The notes beneath the pieces are model-generated. The model saw only the letters and a program-made list of their open reading frames with translations. It did not search any database and was not told where the DNA came from. The translations under genes were made by a program, and so were the position numbers. Shown piece after piece: positions 1 to 8,380 of a stretch of 38,375 nt of DNA. The stretch is from Cryptosporangium minutisporangium (GTDB lineage: Bacteria; Actinomycetota; Actinomycetes; Mycobacteriales; Cryptosporangiaceae). The stretch is from positions 6,003-44,377 of the forward strand of contig NZ_BAAAYN010000063.1 in assembly GCF_039536245.1 (NCBI RefSeq), in the 5' to 3' direction. Position 1 is the stretch's first letter. Each line of letters opens with the position of its first letter.

Positions 1-762
1 GGCGTCGCCGCCGAGACGCCGCAAGCCGTTGGCGTAGCGCCGGTTCGGCAGCGACGACGTCATCTCGAACGCGGCGAGGTGACCCAGCAATGCGGGCAGC
101 CACCGCCGGTGCAGGCCGAACAACGACATGAGGTTGCTGGTGGCCAGCGTCGGTGCCGAGACGTGATCGACGTAGGCCCCGTACCCGGCGTCGAGATCGA
201 GCCGCTCCATCGTCGTCCGGAAGAGCTCGGAGTGCATCCGCTCGACCCGGCCGCCGCCGTACTCGTCCGCCTGGATCTCGATCAGGGCGGCCTTGGGGCG
301 CCCACCGAGCCGTGGAATGCCCCAGCTGTGCGGGTCGGCCTCCTTGAGGTGGTAGACCGACCGATGCACGACGAACTCCCGGAACTGGCCGAGCGTCGCT
401 TTGCGCTGCAGGAACCGGCTCATCGACGGTCCGGCGTCCGCGCTGGTCAGTGCGGTCAGGGCAGTCGGCACGGACCGTTCGTCCGGAATAGTGACCACCG
501 CACGGAGCCCGTCGAGGAACCGGGCTTCCAACCCGGCCCGCAGCCGGATCAGCTCCGGATCCCAGTCCCAGTCCGGGTCGACCTCGTCGAATCCCCGGTA
601 GTGCAACTCGTAGAGCACCCAGAGCGCCAACTGGAGATCGTCGTCCAGCCAGGGTTCGTCCGTGTGGGCGGCCGGCGCCAACCTCGCGAACGAGCCCGGC
701 GACCCGGTCAGTGCCTGAACCAGCGCTTCACTCACGCCACCCCGTGGCTCCGGCAACCGCAT
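1..762 (-). CDS. Iron-containing redox enzyme family protein (haem-oxygenase-like fold), 3' end outside window
   Basis: The reading frame is open for 254 codons from ATG at 762 to the window edge, so the C-terminus is missing. Visible landmarks are ALWVLYELHYRGF near residues 45-57, EIQADEYGGG in the middle and MHSELFRTTME just after it. This Glu/His-rich helical pattern is typical of the Haem_oxygenas_2 (PF14518) group of putative non-haem iron enzymes. In characterised relatives of that fold, Glu/His side chains bind a di-iron centre. The substrate cannot be read from the sequence. The start is supported by GGGAGG seven nt upstream of the ATG. It lies 53 nt behind the metallo-beta-lactamase-fold gene on the same strand and is probably the last known member of a three-gene unit. 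I am confident of the family and not of the reaction. Confidence 0.8.
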   Translation of the reverse strand, partial: MRLPEPRGGVSEALVQALTGSPGSFARLAPAAHTDEPWLDDDLQLALWVLYELHYRGFDEVDPDWDWDPELIRLRAGLEARFLDGLRAVVTIPDERSVPTALTALTSADAGPSMSRFLQRKATLGQFREFVVHRSVYHLKEADPHSWGIPRLGGRPKAALIEIQADEYGGGRVERMHSELFRTTMERLDLDAGYGAYVDHVSAPTLATSNLMSLFGLHRRWLPALLGHLAAFEMTSSLPNRRYANGLRRLGGDA

Positions 763-815
763 GTAACTTCCTCCCGGTTCGGCCCGTCCTCGCGCCAGCC
801 GGGAGAAAGTTCCCG

Positions 816-1661
816 TTAGAGAGCATCTGAAACCGCCGATGACAGCGTTACCGTCTCGCCTCGCTCCACCGGCCGGACGCCACCGATCCGGCGCCGGGAC
901 GTCTCCTCGAGGAACGCGCGCCGCGGCGTCTTCTGCACCGGGTAGTCGTCGTTGTGGATCGGGTAGACGATCGACGGTCCGATCATCTCGACCAGATCCG
1001 CGCCCTGGTGCTCGTCCATCGTCAGCAGGACACCGAGGATCCGGGTTCCGCCGAGGTGGACCAGCGCCGCGTCGATGCCGGGGTACCGCTCGGCGATCTC
1101 GCCCAGCCACGGACGGCAGAGCGTGTCACCGGTGACGTACAGCCGGAATACCCGCCGACCGTCCCGCTCCAGGTCGACGATGCTGCCCATCACCGGTGGC
1201 AGCAGGCGGTGGACGACCTCCGGGCCGTGCTGGCCGGGGACCGAGCTCACCCGGAGCACCTCGGTGCCGCGGCGGGCCTCCCACGACGTCCACTGACGGA
1301 GTCCTTCGGCGGCCCGGAAGCCCCACCGGCCGAGCCGGCGGGCGGCGTGCCGAGTGGTGACGATCGGCACGGCACGGTCGAGCCCTTTCTTGGCCCGCCG
1401 ATCGAAATGGTCACCGTGCAGGTGGGAGAGCACCACGGCGTCGAGTGGCGGCAGCGAATCGAGGCTGATCGCGGGGTCGACGAGGCGGCGGGAGCTGAGG
1501 CCGTAGCCCAGGTAAGCCCGTTCGCCCCGGTGCAGGAAGTTGGGGTCGGTGAGAACGGTGAAGCTGCCGAGCCGGAGCAGGACGGTGGCGTTGCCGACGA
1601 ACAGCAGACTGCCGACGGCCCGGGAGGGGTGCTGCGCGGAGAGATCAAGCGAGCTCGTCAT
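816..1661 (-). CDS. MBL-fold metallohydrolase (UlaG/YfiN-like beta-lactamase superfamily)
   Basis: A 281-residue protein with the complete metallo-beta-lactamase-fold metal site: H80-x-H82-x-D84-H85 (SHLHGDHFD), H145 (PGQHGPE), D179 (VTGDTL) and H236 (YPIHNDDY). It opens with the family's typical LLFVGNATVLLRLGSFTVLTDPNF strands, written here as positions 19-42. This family hydrolyses phosphoesters, lactones or phospholipid-type substrates in the cytoplasm with one or two metals. The sequence does not tell which. The frame stays open upstream to 2039, but that extension runs through the neighbouring STAS-HATPase gene, so I chose ATG 1661, the first start after that gene ends. No clear Shine-Dalgarno precedes it, which suggests translational coupling across the 29-nt gap. 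Confidence 0.85.
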   Translation of the reverse strand: MTSSLDLSAQHPSRAVGSLLFVGNATVLLRLGSFTVLTDPNFLHRGERAYLGYGLSSRRLVDPAISLDSLPPLDAVVLSHLHGDHFDRRAKKGLDRAVPIVTTRHAARRLGRWGFRAAEGLRQWTSWEARRGTEVLRVSSVPGQHGPEVVHRLLPPVMGSIVDLERDGRRVFRLYVTGDTLCRPWLGEIAERYPGIDAALVHLGGTRILGVLLTMDEHQGADLVEMIGPSIVYPIHNDDYPVQKTPRRAFLEETSRRRIGGVRPVERGETVTLSSAVSDAL

Positions 1662-1690
1662 GGCGCACGGAGTAGGCCGGTGAGCGGTGC

Positions 1691-2479
1691 TTAAACGGCG
1701 CGGTCCGTCTCGGGATCGCTCGATTCCTCCGATTCGGCGACGGCGGGTGCCTCGGTGGAGAGCGCGGCCCAGACCGTCTTGCCGTCTTGGTGGTCGATGA
1801 TGCCCCACTGCTGGCTGACCCGGTCGATCAGCGGCAGGCCGCGTCCGCGGAAGCTCACCATGTCCAGCGGCCGGGGCACCGGCTGCGTGGTGGAGCCGTC
1901 CCGGACGCTGATCTTCAGCCGTTCGTCGGTCAGTTCCAGCGCCACCGTCGACGTGGTCCCGGCATGTTCGACGGCGTTCGACACCAGTTCGCTGACCACC
2001 AGCTGAGCTATCTCGGTCAGGTCGGGCGAGAGTTCCCAATCGGCGGCTGCCTGCTGCAGGAACCGCCTGGCCGTAGCCGAAGCGGACGGATCAGCCGGAA
2101 CACTAACGTCCCGTGTGACCCGTGCCGGCCGGTCATCGACATGGCGCACACCCGCCTCCGTCGCCGGGTAGAAGTGGAGCAGGTCGGCACAGCGCACACG
2201 CCGCGCGGCCGCTTCGTAGACACCATCGCCGTCCACGATGGCCATCCGCGCGGCGGGCCATCCCCCCGCGGTGGTGAGCACGCTGGGCAGCAGCGTGACG
2301 CACTCCGGAGTCACTAGTCGTAGCCCGGACACGTCCACCACCACCCTTCCCACGTCGAACAGCGTTTTGAGCATCGCCCGCCGAGCCGCCGGCGCGGTAC
2401 GTACTGAGAGCCGACCGCTGAGCCGCAGCACCACGTAGCCGACCAGACATTCCTGGTCGACGTGCAACTCCGGGCTCAT
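1691..2479 (-). CDS. STAS-HATPase fusion, anti-sigma-factor-type regulator
   Basis: A 262-residue protein. Residues ~5-105 read as a STAS domain (VVLRLSGRLSVRTAP, VVVDVSGLRLVTPE). Residues ~130-245 form an RsbW-type HATPase with N box SELVSNAVEHAG, a VRDGS motif and GRGLPLID, ending in the usual GKTVWAAL. Such HATPases bind ATP and either phosphorylate STAS antagonists or hold a sigma factor. The STAS region aligns with the SpoIIAA-type 'GSSGL' phospho-site but has T-P-E-C there, so the usual phospho-acceptor serine is missing. The start is ATG 2479, with GGAGAGAAG just upstream. A start at 2536 is possible but lacks that site. It heads a unit with the MBL-fold and iron-enzyme genes. A paralogue lies at 7051. 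Confidence 0.85.
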   Translation of the reverse strand: MSPELHVDQECLVGYVVLRLSGRLSVRTAPAARRAMLKTLFDVGRVVVDVSGLRLVTPECVTLLPSVLTTAGGWPAARMAIVDGDGVYEAAARRVRCADLLHFYPATEAGVRHVDDRPARVTRDVSVPADPSASATARRFLQQAAADWELSPDLTEIAQLVVSELVSNAVEHAGTTSTVALELTDERLKISVRDGSTTQPVPRPLDMVSFRGRGLPLIDRVSQQWGIIDHQDGKTVWAALSTEAPAVAESEESSDPETDRAV

Positions 2480-2628
2480 CGCTCTTCTCTCCGGTCTCTG
2501 TTGCGTCGTGTTACCCACGATCCGTAGTGGGCACACGCGGAATCGTCACTGCCCTCCTGGAGGGGCGTAACGTCGATCACACGGCGTCGCTTCTTCGCCC
2601 GCCCAGGTGCCCGGAGAAGGGGACCGAC

Positions 2629-4041
2629 ATGGCAAGACGCCGGCTCGTCGCCATCGGCGCTTCCGACGGTGGTGTCGAGAGCCTCCGCTCGGTCGTCCGG
2701 GGGCCGGTGCGCGCTCTCCCGTGGTCCGCGGGAGCTACCTCTAGGTCCGTCAGGACGAGTTCACGACCCTGTTCAACACGGTTCTGATCAACGTGACCGG
2801 CCGTCGCGCGGCAGGCGACCTACGGCGAAAAAGAAGTCCGGGCCGTTCCCGGTGAGTTCCTGGAGCGCTATTTCGAGCGCGAAGGCACGCGTTTCGTCTT
2901 CGCCAAAGGACCTTCGCCGGAGCGCGATTTCGGGCGGAACGACCTCGTCCAGGACGCCCCGATCAGCCGCATCGACCTGCTGGCCTGCCGCAACGTGCTG
3001 ATGTACCTCAACGCCGAGACGCAGGCGCGAGTATTGGCCCGGTTCAATTTCGCGCTGAACGACGTCGGCGTTCTGTTCCTCGGTAAAGCGGAAATGCTGC
3101 TCAGCCACGGCCAGCTTTCCGCCCCCTCGACCTCAAACGCCGTTTCTTCCGCAAGGTGCCGCGCGGGGCACCGGGCCGGGGGGTCGTCGCGACGGACGGC
3201 GGGACGAAGCACACCCTCCGCGAGCTACTCGGCGCCGACCGGCTGCAGACGGAGGCGCTACTCACAGCGCCGGTCGCGGCGATCGTGATGACCAGCGACG
3301 GCACCGTCGCCGGCGTGAATCAACGAGCCGAAACGCTGCTCGGCGTCTCGTCGCGCGACCTCGGGCGGCCCGTTCCTCGACCTGGAGGTCTCGTTCCGAC
3401 CGGTCGAGCTGCGCTCGTTCCCGGAGGCGGTGCGGCGCGATCGCCGACGCGAACCGGCAGATCGAGACCGCCTACGAGGAACTGCAGTCCACGAACGAAG
3501 AGCTCCAGACGATCAACGAGGAACTCCGCGAGCGCACCGACCAGCTCAGCGACGCCAACGCGTTCCTGGAGTCGATCCTCCGGAGCCTGCGCAGCGCTGT
3601 CGTCGTCGTCGACACCGAACTGGTCGTCCAGATTTGGAACCGGCAGTCCGAGGATCTCTGGGGCCTGCGACCGGAAGAGGCGGTCGGCCAGCACCTGCTC
3701 AACCTCGACGTCGGGATCTCCACCGACCGGCTGCGACCGCTGGTCCGGCACGTGCTCAACGGTGGGAGCGAGCCCGCCGAGGTGACGATCAACGCGGTCA
3801 CCGGCGGGGACGGCCGGTGCACGTCCGAGTGGGGGCCAGCCCGCTGGTGTTCCGCGCCGGTCAGATCGCCGGGGCAATCGTGGTGATGGATCAGACGTAC
3901 GACGTGGACGGTCGCTGGACCGAGCCGGCCGCGCTGCCCGCGGCGTCCCCGCCCAACGGCGCAGCATCCGACGAGACCCCGTCCGACGGGCCCCCGCCCG
4001 CCGAGAGCGAATCCGATCAGGACAGGGCCACCGCCGACTAG
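2629..4041 (+). pseudogene. Decayed CheB-CheR-PAS fusion (chemotaxis-type methylesterase/methyltransferase)
   Basis: The start looks intact: ATG 2629 behind GGAGAAGGGG, then VAIGASDGGVESL, a classic CheB N-terminus. After about 25 residues the sequence jumps to the start of CheR (DEFTTLFNTVLINVT, another frame, near 2748-2800). It then jumps to the end of CheR (VPGEFLERYF ... DLLACRNVLMYLNAE ... KAEMLLSHGQL, 2830-3120), PAS (ALLTAPVAAIVM), the coiled coil (YEELQSTNEELQTINEEL, 3470-3525) and a last PAS ending at 4041. The recognisable protein switches frame at least six times (frames 1-3-1-2-1-3-1-2-1). Most of CheB and the CheR SAM-binding core are gone. An intact fusion is normally well over 800 residues. 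No single frame could give a working enzyme. The combination of large deletions and small indels argues for decay, not sequencing error. Confidence 0.85.
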
Positions 4042-4060
4042 TCGTACCCCGGTGTCGCAC

Positions 4061-4102
4061 CCGCGCCCGCCGTTGGTTTTGGCCAACGGCGGGCGCGGCC
4101 TT
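4061..4102 (+). terminator. Hairpin terminator after the CheB-CheR-PAS pseudogene
   Basis: A perfect 16-bp inverted repeat: arms 4061-4076 and 4083-4098, loop TTTTGG, followed by CCTTTATAT. It lies 19 nt after the pseudogene stop and 65 nt before the acyltransferase start, as expected for an intrinsic terminator. Confidence 0.7.
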
Positions 4103-4166
4103 TATATCCGTATGTACTCATATGATCTGGCGGCCCTGACGCGAGCTCCGCCATGAGAGGAGCCGG

Positions 4167-6167
4167 ATGCCGGACCGCGTGGTGTCGCCGCCGCCCGTCC
4201 CGATCAGCCTCCTGGAACGGCCCTCCGGGCACCGGAGCCGGGTCCGGCCACCCGAACGCCTACGGCTGGCCCACCGGCCCGCGCTGGACGGTCTGCGCGC
4301 GGTCGCGGTCGTCGTGGTGCTGCTCTACCACGGCGGGATCTCCTGGCTCCCCGGCGGCTGGCTCGGCGTCGACGCGTTCTTCGTCCTCTCCGGGTACCTG
4401 ATCACGACGCTCCTGCTGGCCGAGCACGAACGGACCGGACGGATCCGGCTCGGTGCGTTCTGGGCCCGGCGGGTGCGGCGGCTGCTGCCGGCGCTGCTGA
4501 CCGTGGTGGCCACCGTGCTGGGTGGCGCTCGCTGGCTGGTGCCGCCGGAGGAGCTGGAGGCCCTGGGCCCCGACGCGCTGGCCGCGCTCGGCTACGTCGC
4601 GAACTGGCGCATGCTCAACCGCGGCGACGGCTACGCCGTCCTGACCGCCGCACCCTCCCCGTTGCAGCACACCTGGTCGCTGGCGCTGGAGGAACAGTTC
4701 TACCTGCTGTGGCCGCTGCTCGTGGTGGCCACGCTCGCGCTCCGGTCGGCCCGCACACTGCTGATCGGGACGCTCGCCGCGGCCGCGGCGTCGGCCGGTG
4801 CGATGGCGCTGCTCTACGTCCCGGACGCCGAACCGGCACGCGCGTACTACGGCAGCGACACCCGCGCGTTCGGCCTGCTGGTGGGCTGTGCGCTCGCCCT
4901 GGTGCTGAGCGCCCGCCGGTACCGGCCCGGGCACGCCGTCCAGCGCCGCTGGTCACCGGTGACGCTCGCCGCCGTCGGGACGCTCGGCGCGGCACTGCTC
5001 CTGCTCGACGACGCCGGGCCGACGCTCTACCGCGGTGGGCTGGTGGTCGTCGTCCTCGCAGTGGCCGCGGTTATCAGCCACGCCGAGCGGCACCCCGACG
5101 GGCTGACGGCGCGGGCGCTCTCGGTGTCGCCGCTCCCCCGGATCGGACGCGCCTCCTACGAGCTGTACCTCTGGCACTGGCCGGTCTTCCTGGCCCTGGA
5201 CCACCAGCGCACCGGCTTGGACGGGCCGATGCTGCTGGTCGCCCGGTGCGCGGTCACGATCGTGCTAGCCGAGCTGACGTTCCACCTGATCAGTCAGCCG
5301 GTCCGCGGCGGACGGTGGCCGCGCCGAGGTCGGCTCCGGCCGGCTCTGACGACGCTGAGCGCCGTGTCCTGCGTGGCAGCCGCAGCCGTCCTGCTGACCA
5401 CACCGCCGACGCCGCGCCCCGCGACACCGGAGGGACCGGTGGCAGCGATGCCGAGCACGGTCCGGAGTGCGTTGCTCACTCGGCCAGGGCGCGGCCCGGG
5501 ACCCCTGCGGATCACGGTCTTCGGCGACTCGGTGGCGCACAGCCTGGCGGTCGGATTGCCACCGCTGACCGGCGCCCGCCTGACGAACCGGGCGCTGATC
5601 GGCTGCGGCATCGCCCGGTCCGGGCCGGTGCGCAACGCTGCCCGGATCCAGGAACCGTACGAGCGGTGCCCGCAGTGGGACACGCACTGGGCCGACGGGG
5701 TCCGAGCCGACCGTCCGGACCTGGCGGTGGTGGTGCTGGCCCGGTGGGAGGTGCTCGATCGGAAGCTGCACGGACGATGGCAGCACATCGGCCAGCCGGA
5801 GTACGACGCCTACCTGCGGTCCGAGCTGGCCCGGATGGTTCGGGTGCTCACCGCGGACGGAGCGCGGGTGGTGCTGGCCACCGCCCCGTACAACCACCGT
5901 TACGAGCGCCGGGACGGCAGCCTCTACCCGGAGGACGATCCGGCCCGGATGGACGCGTGGAACCGGATGCTGGAGGACACCGCGCGGGCCGATCCGGAGC
6001 GGGTCCGGATCGTGGATCTGGCGGCGCGCCTCTGTCCCGACGGCCGGTACACCCGCGACGTCGACGGCGTCCGCGTCCGGAGCGACGGACTCCACCTGAC
6101 CGCAGGCGGAGTCCGCGACTACCTCGCCCCCTGGCTAGTACCGCAACTCGTGGGAGCGGCCCGTTGA
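4167..6167 (+). CDS. Acyltransferase-3 membrane protein with C-terminal SGNH domain (OafA/OatA-like)
   Basis: A 666-residue fusion. Residues ~37-380 are an acyltransferase-3 domain with about ten membrane segments. It has the conserved ALDGLRAVAVVVVLLYH (R44, H55) and FFVLSGYLIT (residues ~71-80) motifs, plus LEEQFYLLWP and YELYLWHWPVF. After a linker, residues ~445-666 form an SGNH hydrolase-type domain with G453-D454-S455 and D640-G-L-H643, so the Ser-Asp-His set is present. Proteins of this design move acyl groups across the membrane and transfer them to extracellular glycans or peptidoglycan (OafA, OatA). The acceptor cannot be told here. The start is ATG 4167, preceded by AGAGGAG at 4154-4160. 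It is flanked by hairpins on both sides and looks monocistronic. Confidence 0.9.
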   Translation: MPDRVVSPPPVPISLLERPSGHRSRVRPPERLRLAHRPALDGLRAVAVVVVLLYHGGISWLPGGWLGVDAFFVLSGYLITTLLLAEHERTGRIRLGAFWARRVRRLLPALLTVVATVLGGARWLVPPEELEALGPDALAALGYVANWRMLNRGDGYAVLTAAPSPLQHTWSLALEEQFYLLWPLLVVATLALRSARTLLIGTLAAAAASAGAMALLYVPDAEPARAYYGSDTRAFGLLVGCALALVLSARRYRPGHAVQRRWSPVTLAAVGTLGAALLLLDDAGPTLYRGGLVVVVLAVAAVISHAERHPDGLTARALSVSPLPRIGRASYELYLWHWPVFLALDHQRTGLDGPMLLVARCAVTIVLAELTFHLISQPVRGGRWPRRGRLRPALTTLSAVSCVAAAAVLLTTPPTPRPATPEGPVAAMPSTVRSALLTRPGRGPGPLRITVFGDSVAHSLAVGLPPLTGARLTNRALIGCGIARSGPVRNAARIQEPYERCPQWDTHWADGVRADRPDLAVVVLARWEVLDRKLHGRWQHIGQPEYDAYLRSELARMVRVLTADGARVVLATAPYNHRYERRDGSLYPEDDPARMDAWNRMLEDTARADPERVRIVDLAARLCPDGRYTRDVDGVRVRSDGLHLTAGGVRDYLAPWLVPQLVGAAR

Positions 6168-6172
6168 GAACG

Positions 6173-6191
6173 CCAGCGGCTTCGCCGCTGG
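6173..6191. terminator. Short bidirectional hairpin between convergent genes
   Basis: CCAGCGGC and GCCGCTGG form an 8-bp stem around TTC in the 24-nt gap between the acyltransferase stop and the stop of the convergent nucleotidyltransferase-like gene. There is no long T run on either strand. Confidence 0.5.
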
Positions 6192-6872
6192 TTACACCGC
6201 GGCGCGCGCCGGGTCGGAGCTGGTCTGGGCTCCGGAGTCGGGGTCCGGGTCGGAGTCGGGGCGGATGCCACCGGTGGACGCCGGGCCGGCGTCGTGGCCG
6301 AGGCCCCGCAGTTGCAGCGTACCCGCCGGCGCGATCCCGAGCCGCTCCGCCGCGAGCAGGAACGCCTCGGCGTACGGCGAGTGCGCGGTCGCGTCGTGGA
6401 CGAGATCCCAGTCGATCTGCTCCCGGAGCGCCCGCCCCAGCGGGAGCACCGTGGCCAGGTCGCAGTAGTGCTCGGTGAATGCGAGCAGCTTGTTCAGCAG
6501 CAGGTCCGTGGCGGACAGCACCGGCATCCGCACCGCCTCGACCGGCATCTCCTCGGCCCGCTCGAGCATGTCGATGGTGACCTCCCGCTCCGAGGGCCGG
6601 AAGATCAGGTCGACGAGGCAGTCACCGTCGTACACCTTCACCAGCCAGTCCTCGGGCGGCTGCTCGGACCGCAACCCGGCCTCGACACACGCTCCCAGCG
6701 CCGACTGGACGTCGGACGGCCGGATCAGGAAGTCCACGTCGTGCGTGGACGCCGGCCCACCCCTCGCGTAGACCGCGAATCCCCCGGCCAGGGCGAATGG
6801 GATGTCCGCTGCCTTCAGCGTGCTGGCCACCCGCTTCATCGTGACGATCAGCGCGTCCGGATCTCCGCTCAT
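6192..6872 (-). CDS. Nucleotidyltransferase-fold protein
   Basis: A 226-residue protein with the DNA polymerase beta-like nucleotidyltransferase signature: G30-G31 in LAGGFAVYARGG, D45-V-D47 in THDVDFLI, and a likely third acidic residue at D88 (CLVDLIF). These residues bind Mg-NTP in the superfamily. Members include AbiEii/MenT toxins, antibiotic adenylyltransferases and many orphan enzymes. No cognate antitoxin gene is adjacent: the neighbours are a convergent acyltransferase and a divergent STAS-HATPase gene. The last ~35 residues are low-complexity (PDSDPDPDSG), probably a disordered tail. Start ATG 6872 follows a G-rich stretch (GGGGGGAC). In-frame upstream starts run into the divergent promoter region. 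The target is unknown. Confidence 0.75.
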   Translation of the reverse strand: MSGDPDALIVTMKRVASTLKAADIPFALAGGFAVYARGGPASTHDVDFLIRPSDVQSALGACVEAGLRSEQPPEDWLVKVYDGDCLVDLIFRPSEREVTIDMLERAEEMPVEAVRMPVLSATDLLLNKLLAFTEHYCDLATVLPLGRALREQIDWDLVHDATAHSPYAEAFLLAAERLGIAPAGTLQLRGLGHDAGPASTGGIRPDSDPDPDSGAQTSSDPARAAV

Positions 6873-6911
6873 GTCCCCCCAATACCCCGTTGCGCAGCCG
6901 GATACCCCGGT

Positions 6912-6939
6912 GTTCGGTCCTGACACGGTCAGACGGAAC
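6912..6939. promoter_or_regulatory. Imperfect dyad in the divergent intergenic region (candidate operator)
   Basis: GTTCGGTCCTGAC faces GTCAGACGGAAC around ACG. The arms match except for one extra base and one substitution. It lies between the divergent nucleotidyltransferase-like gene (start 6872) and the STAS-HATPase gene (start 7051), a usual place for a regulator site. No regulator can be assigned. Confidence 0.3.
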
Positions 6940-7050
6940 GCTCCGTCGCGATAGCATGGATAGCCGACGAATTGTTCGCCACGACCGGGGTACCTCCGGC
7001 CCGAAGGACGAACGATCGCGCTGAACAGTGCGGTGAGAAGCGAGGGCTGG

Positions 7051-7785
7051 ATGCTCAGCTGCGAGATCGACCGGACGCTCCCGGTCACCGTGCTCCAGGT
7101 GGACGGGGAGCTGCGGCTGAGAACCGTCAGCCAGGTGCGGGTCGCTGTGCTGAAATGCCTGGTCGAGTGCCCTGAGGCAGTGGTTGTCGACCTGTCGGGC
7201 GTGGTCGTCGGCGACCGGATCGCGCTCACGGTCTTCCGAGCAGTGAGCCGCCAGGCCGCGATGTGGCCCTCCGTCCCGCTGGTGCTGGCTGCGGCACCCC
7301 CGGACACCCGGGCTCAGCTGGAGCGGATCACCTCGCTGTGGCAGATCCCGGTGTACCCGTCCGTCGAGGAGGCGCTGGCCGACGCCGCCCTCAGACCGCT
7401 TCCCGTCCGCCGGCTCGAGCTGGCGCTGCGCGCCGGCACGATGGCGTTGCCGAGGGCCCGGGCGATGGTCTCGGAGGCGTGCTCCACGTGGGGACTGGGT
7501 GACCTGACGCTCCCGGCCGAACTCATCATGTCCGAGTTGGTCAGCAACGCCGTGCAGCACTCGGGCACCGACTTCACCGCGAGCGTGGTCCTTCGCCAGG
7601 AGTTCCTGCACCTCACGGTCACCGACGGCTGCGCCGAGCCGCCGCGGAAGAGTCCTCGATACCCGCCGGCCGACGCGCTGAGCGGCCGCGGCCTACTGCT
7701 GGTCGACGAGTTCGCCACGAACTGGGGCTGCCTGCCGATCCACGGCGGCAAGACCGTCTGGGCGACGCTCCGGATCGTCGGCTAG
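7051..7785 (+). CDS. STAS-HATPase fusion, second copy
   Basis: A 244-residue protein with the same order as the one at 1691-2479. The STAS-like domain covers residues ~1-105 (VTVLQVDGELRLRTVSQ, VVVDLSGVVVGDRIAL). The HATPase covers ~120-244, with SELVSNAVQHSG, VTDGC, SGRGLLLVDE and GKTVWATL. The STAS phospho-site position reads G-D-R-I where an antagonist would have serine, so it too lacks the acceptor. The kinase-type motifs look complete. It probably acts as an anti-sigma or switch kinase in the cytoplasm. ATG 7051 has GAGGG only a few nt upstream. An in-frame GTG at 7033 would add six residues but has no visible ribosome site. It is divergent from the nucleotidyltransferase-like gene and ends at a strong hairpin. 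Confidence 0.85.
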   Translation: MLSCEIDRTLPVTVLQVDGELRLRTVSQVRVAVLKCLVECPEAVVVDLSGVVVGDRIALTVFRAVSRQAAMWPSVPLVLAAAPPDTRAQLERITSLWQIPVYPSVEEALADAALRPLPVRRLELALRAGTMALPRARAMVSEACSTWGLGDLTLPAELIMSELVSNAVQHSGTDFTASVVLRQEFLHLTVTDGCAEPPRKSPRYPPADALSGRGLLLVDEFATNWGCLPIHGGKTVWATLRIVG

Positions 7786-7799
7786 CTGCCCGAACGCCA

Positions 7800-7831
7800 G
7801 TCGCGTCGGCCTCCGTGGAGGCCGACGCGAC
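7800..7831. terminator. Bidirectional hairpin terminator
   Basis: Perfect arms of 15 nt at 7800-7814 and 7817-7831 (GTCGCGTCGGCCTCC and its complement), giving in practice a 14-bp stem with a 4-nt loop. It lies between the convergent STAS-HATPase and DUF1360 genes. Confidence 0.65.
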
Positions 7832-7849
7832 GTCAGTTCACGCGGTGCG

Positions 7850-8380
7850 CTACTCGACCTTCTCCCGCACCGCGGTGTAGGCGAAGTGCAGCAGGTCCGA
7901 GCCCGCCACCGCGGTCAGCGCCGTCGTCGCCATCCGGGTGAACCCGGGCGCGAGCACCATCCCGGCGGAGAACGCCGTCGCCACCCACATCGACGTGCAG
8001 AACGGACAGTTCACGAGCTCACCCGCCGCATGCCGGAAGGGATCGTGATGGGCGGGCTCCTCGTTCACCTCCCCCTCCCCGACCGGCTCCGTGAACTGCG
8101 TGAACGGTGCGCGGAGCGGGCTGGTGATCGCGTCCTTGGTGAGGATGCGGCTCAACTTGTAGGTGGCCGCGGTGAGCAGAGCGACGTCGCCGGCGGACAC
8201 TTTCTGGGGTGCCTTGCGACCCAGAACGGCCGCCAGCCCGGTCAGCCCGGCCACCGTCCCGCCGTAGAGCCCCATCAGCGTGAGGTAACCGCGCAGCGGG
8301 CGATCGTCGTCCGCGGAACGCGCGTACCGCTCAGCGACCCTCGAGGCGGCAGCGCGCGCGCTCGGCAACACGTCGGTCAT
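7850..8380 (-). CDS. DUF1360 membrane protein
   Basis: A 176-residue protein matching DUF1360. It has membrane segments at about residues 31-52 and 130-165 and a conserved NCPFCTSMW motif with C125 and C128, a CxxC pair that could bind metal or form a disulfide. An acidic/His stretch (EGEVNEEPAHHDPF) comes before the motif. The family is common in spore-forming and actinobacterial species and has no firmly known reaction. The start is ATG 8380 behind GGGAGGGG. It overlaps the upstream stop by one nt (TGATG), so the two genes are probably translated together. Confidence 0.85.
   Translation of the reverse strand: MTDVLPSARAAASRVAERYARSADDDRPLRGYLTLMGLYGGTVAGLTGLAAVLGRKAPQKVSAGDVALLTAATYKLSRILTKDAITSPLRAPFTQFTEPVGEGEVNEEPAHHDPFRHAAGELVNCPFCTSMWVATAFSAGMVLAPGFTRMATTALTAVAGSDLLHFAYTAVREKVE

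Noticed and set aside
4709-6478. 589-residue open frame on the plus strand
   Set aside because: A shifted-frame shadow of the acyltransferase gene with Arg/Pro/Ala-rich, family-less sequence typical of high-GC frames.
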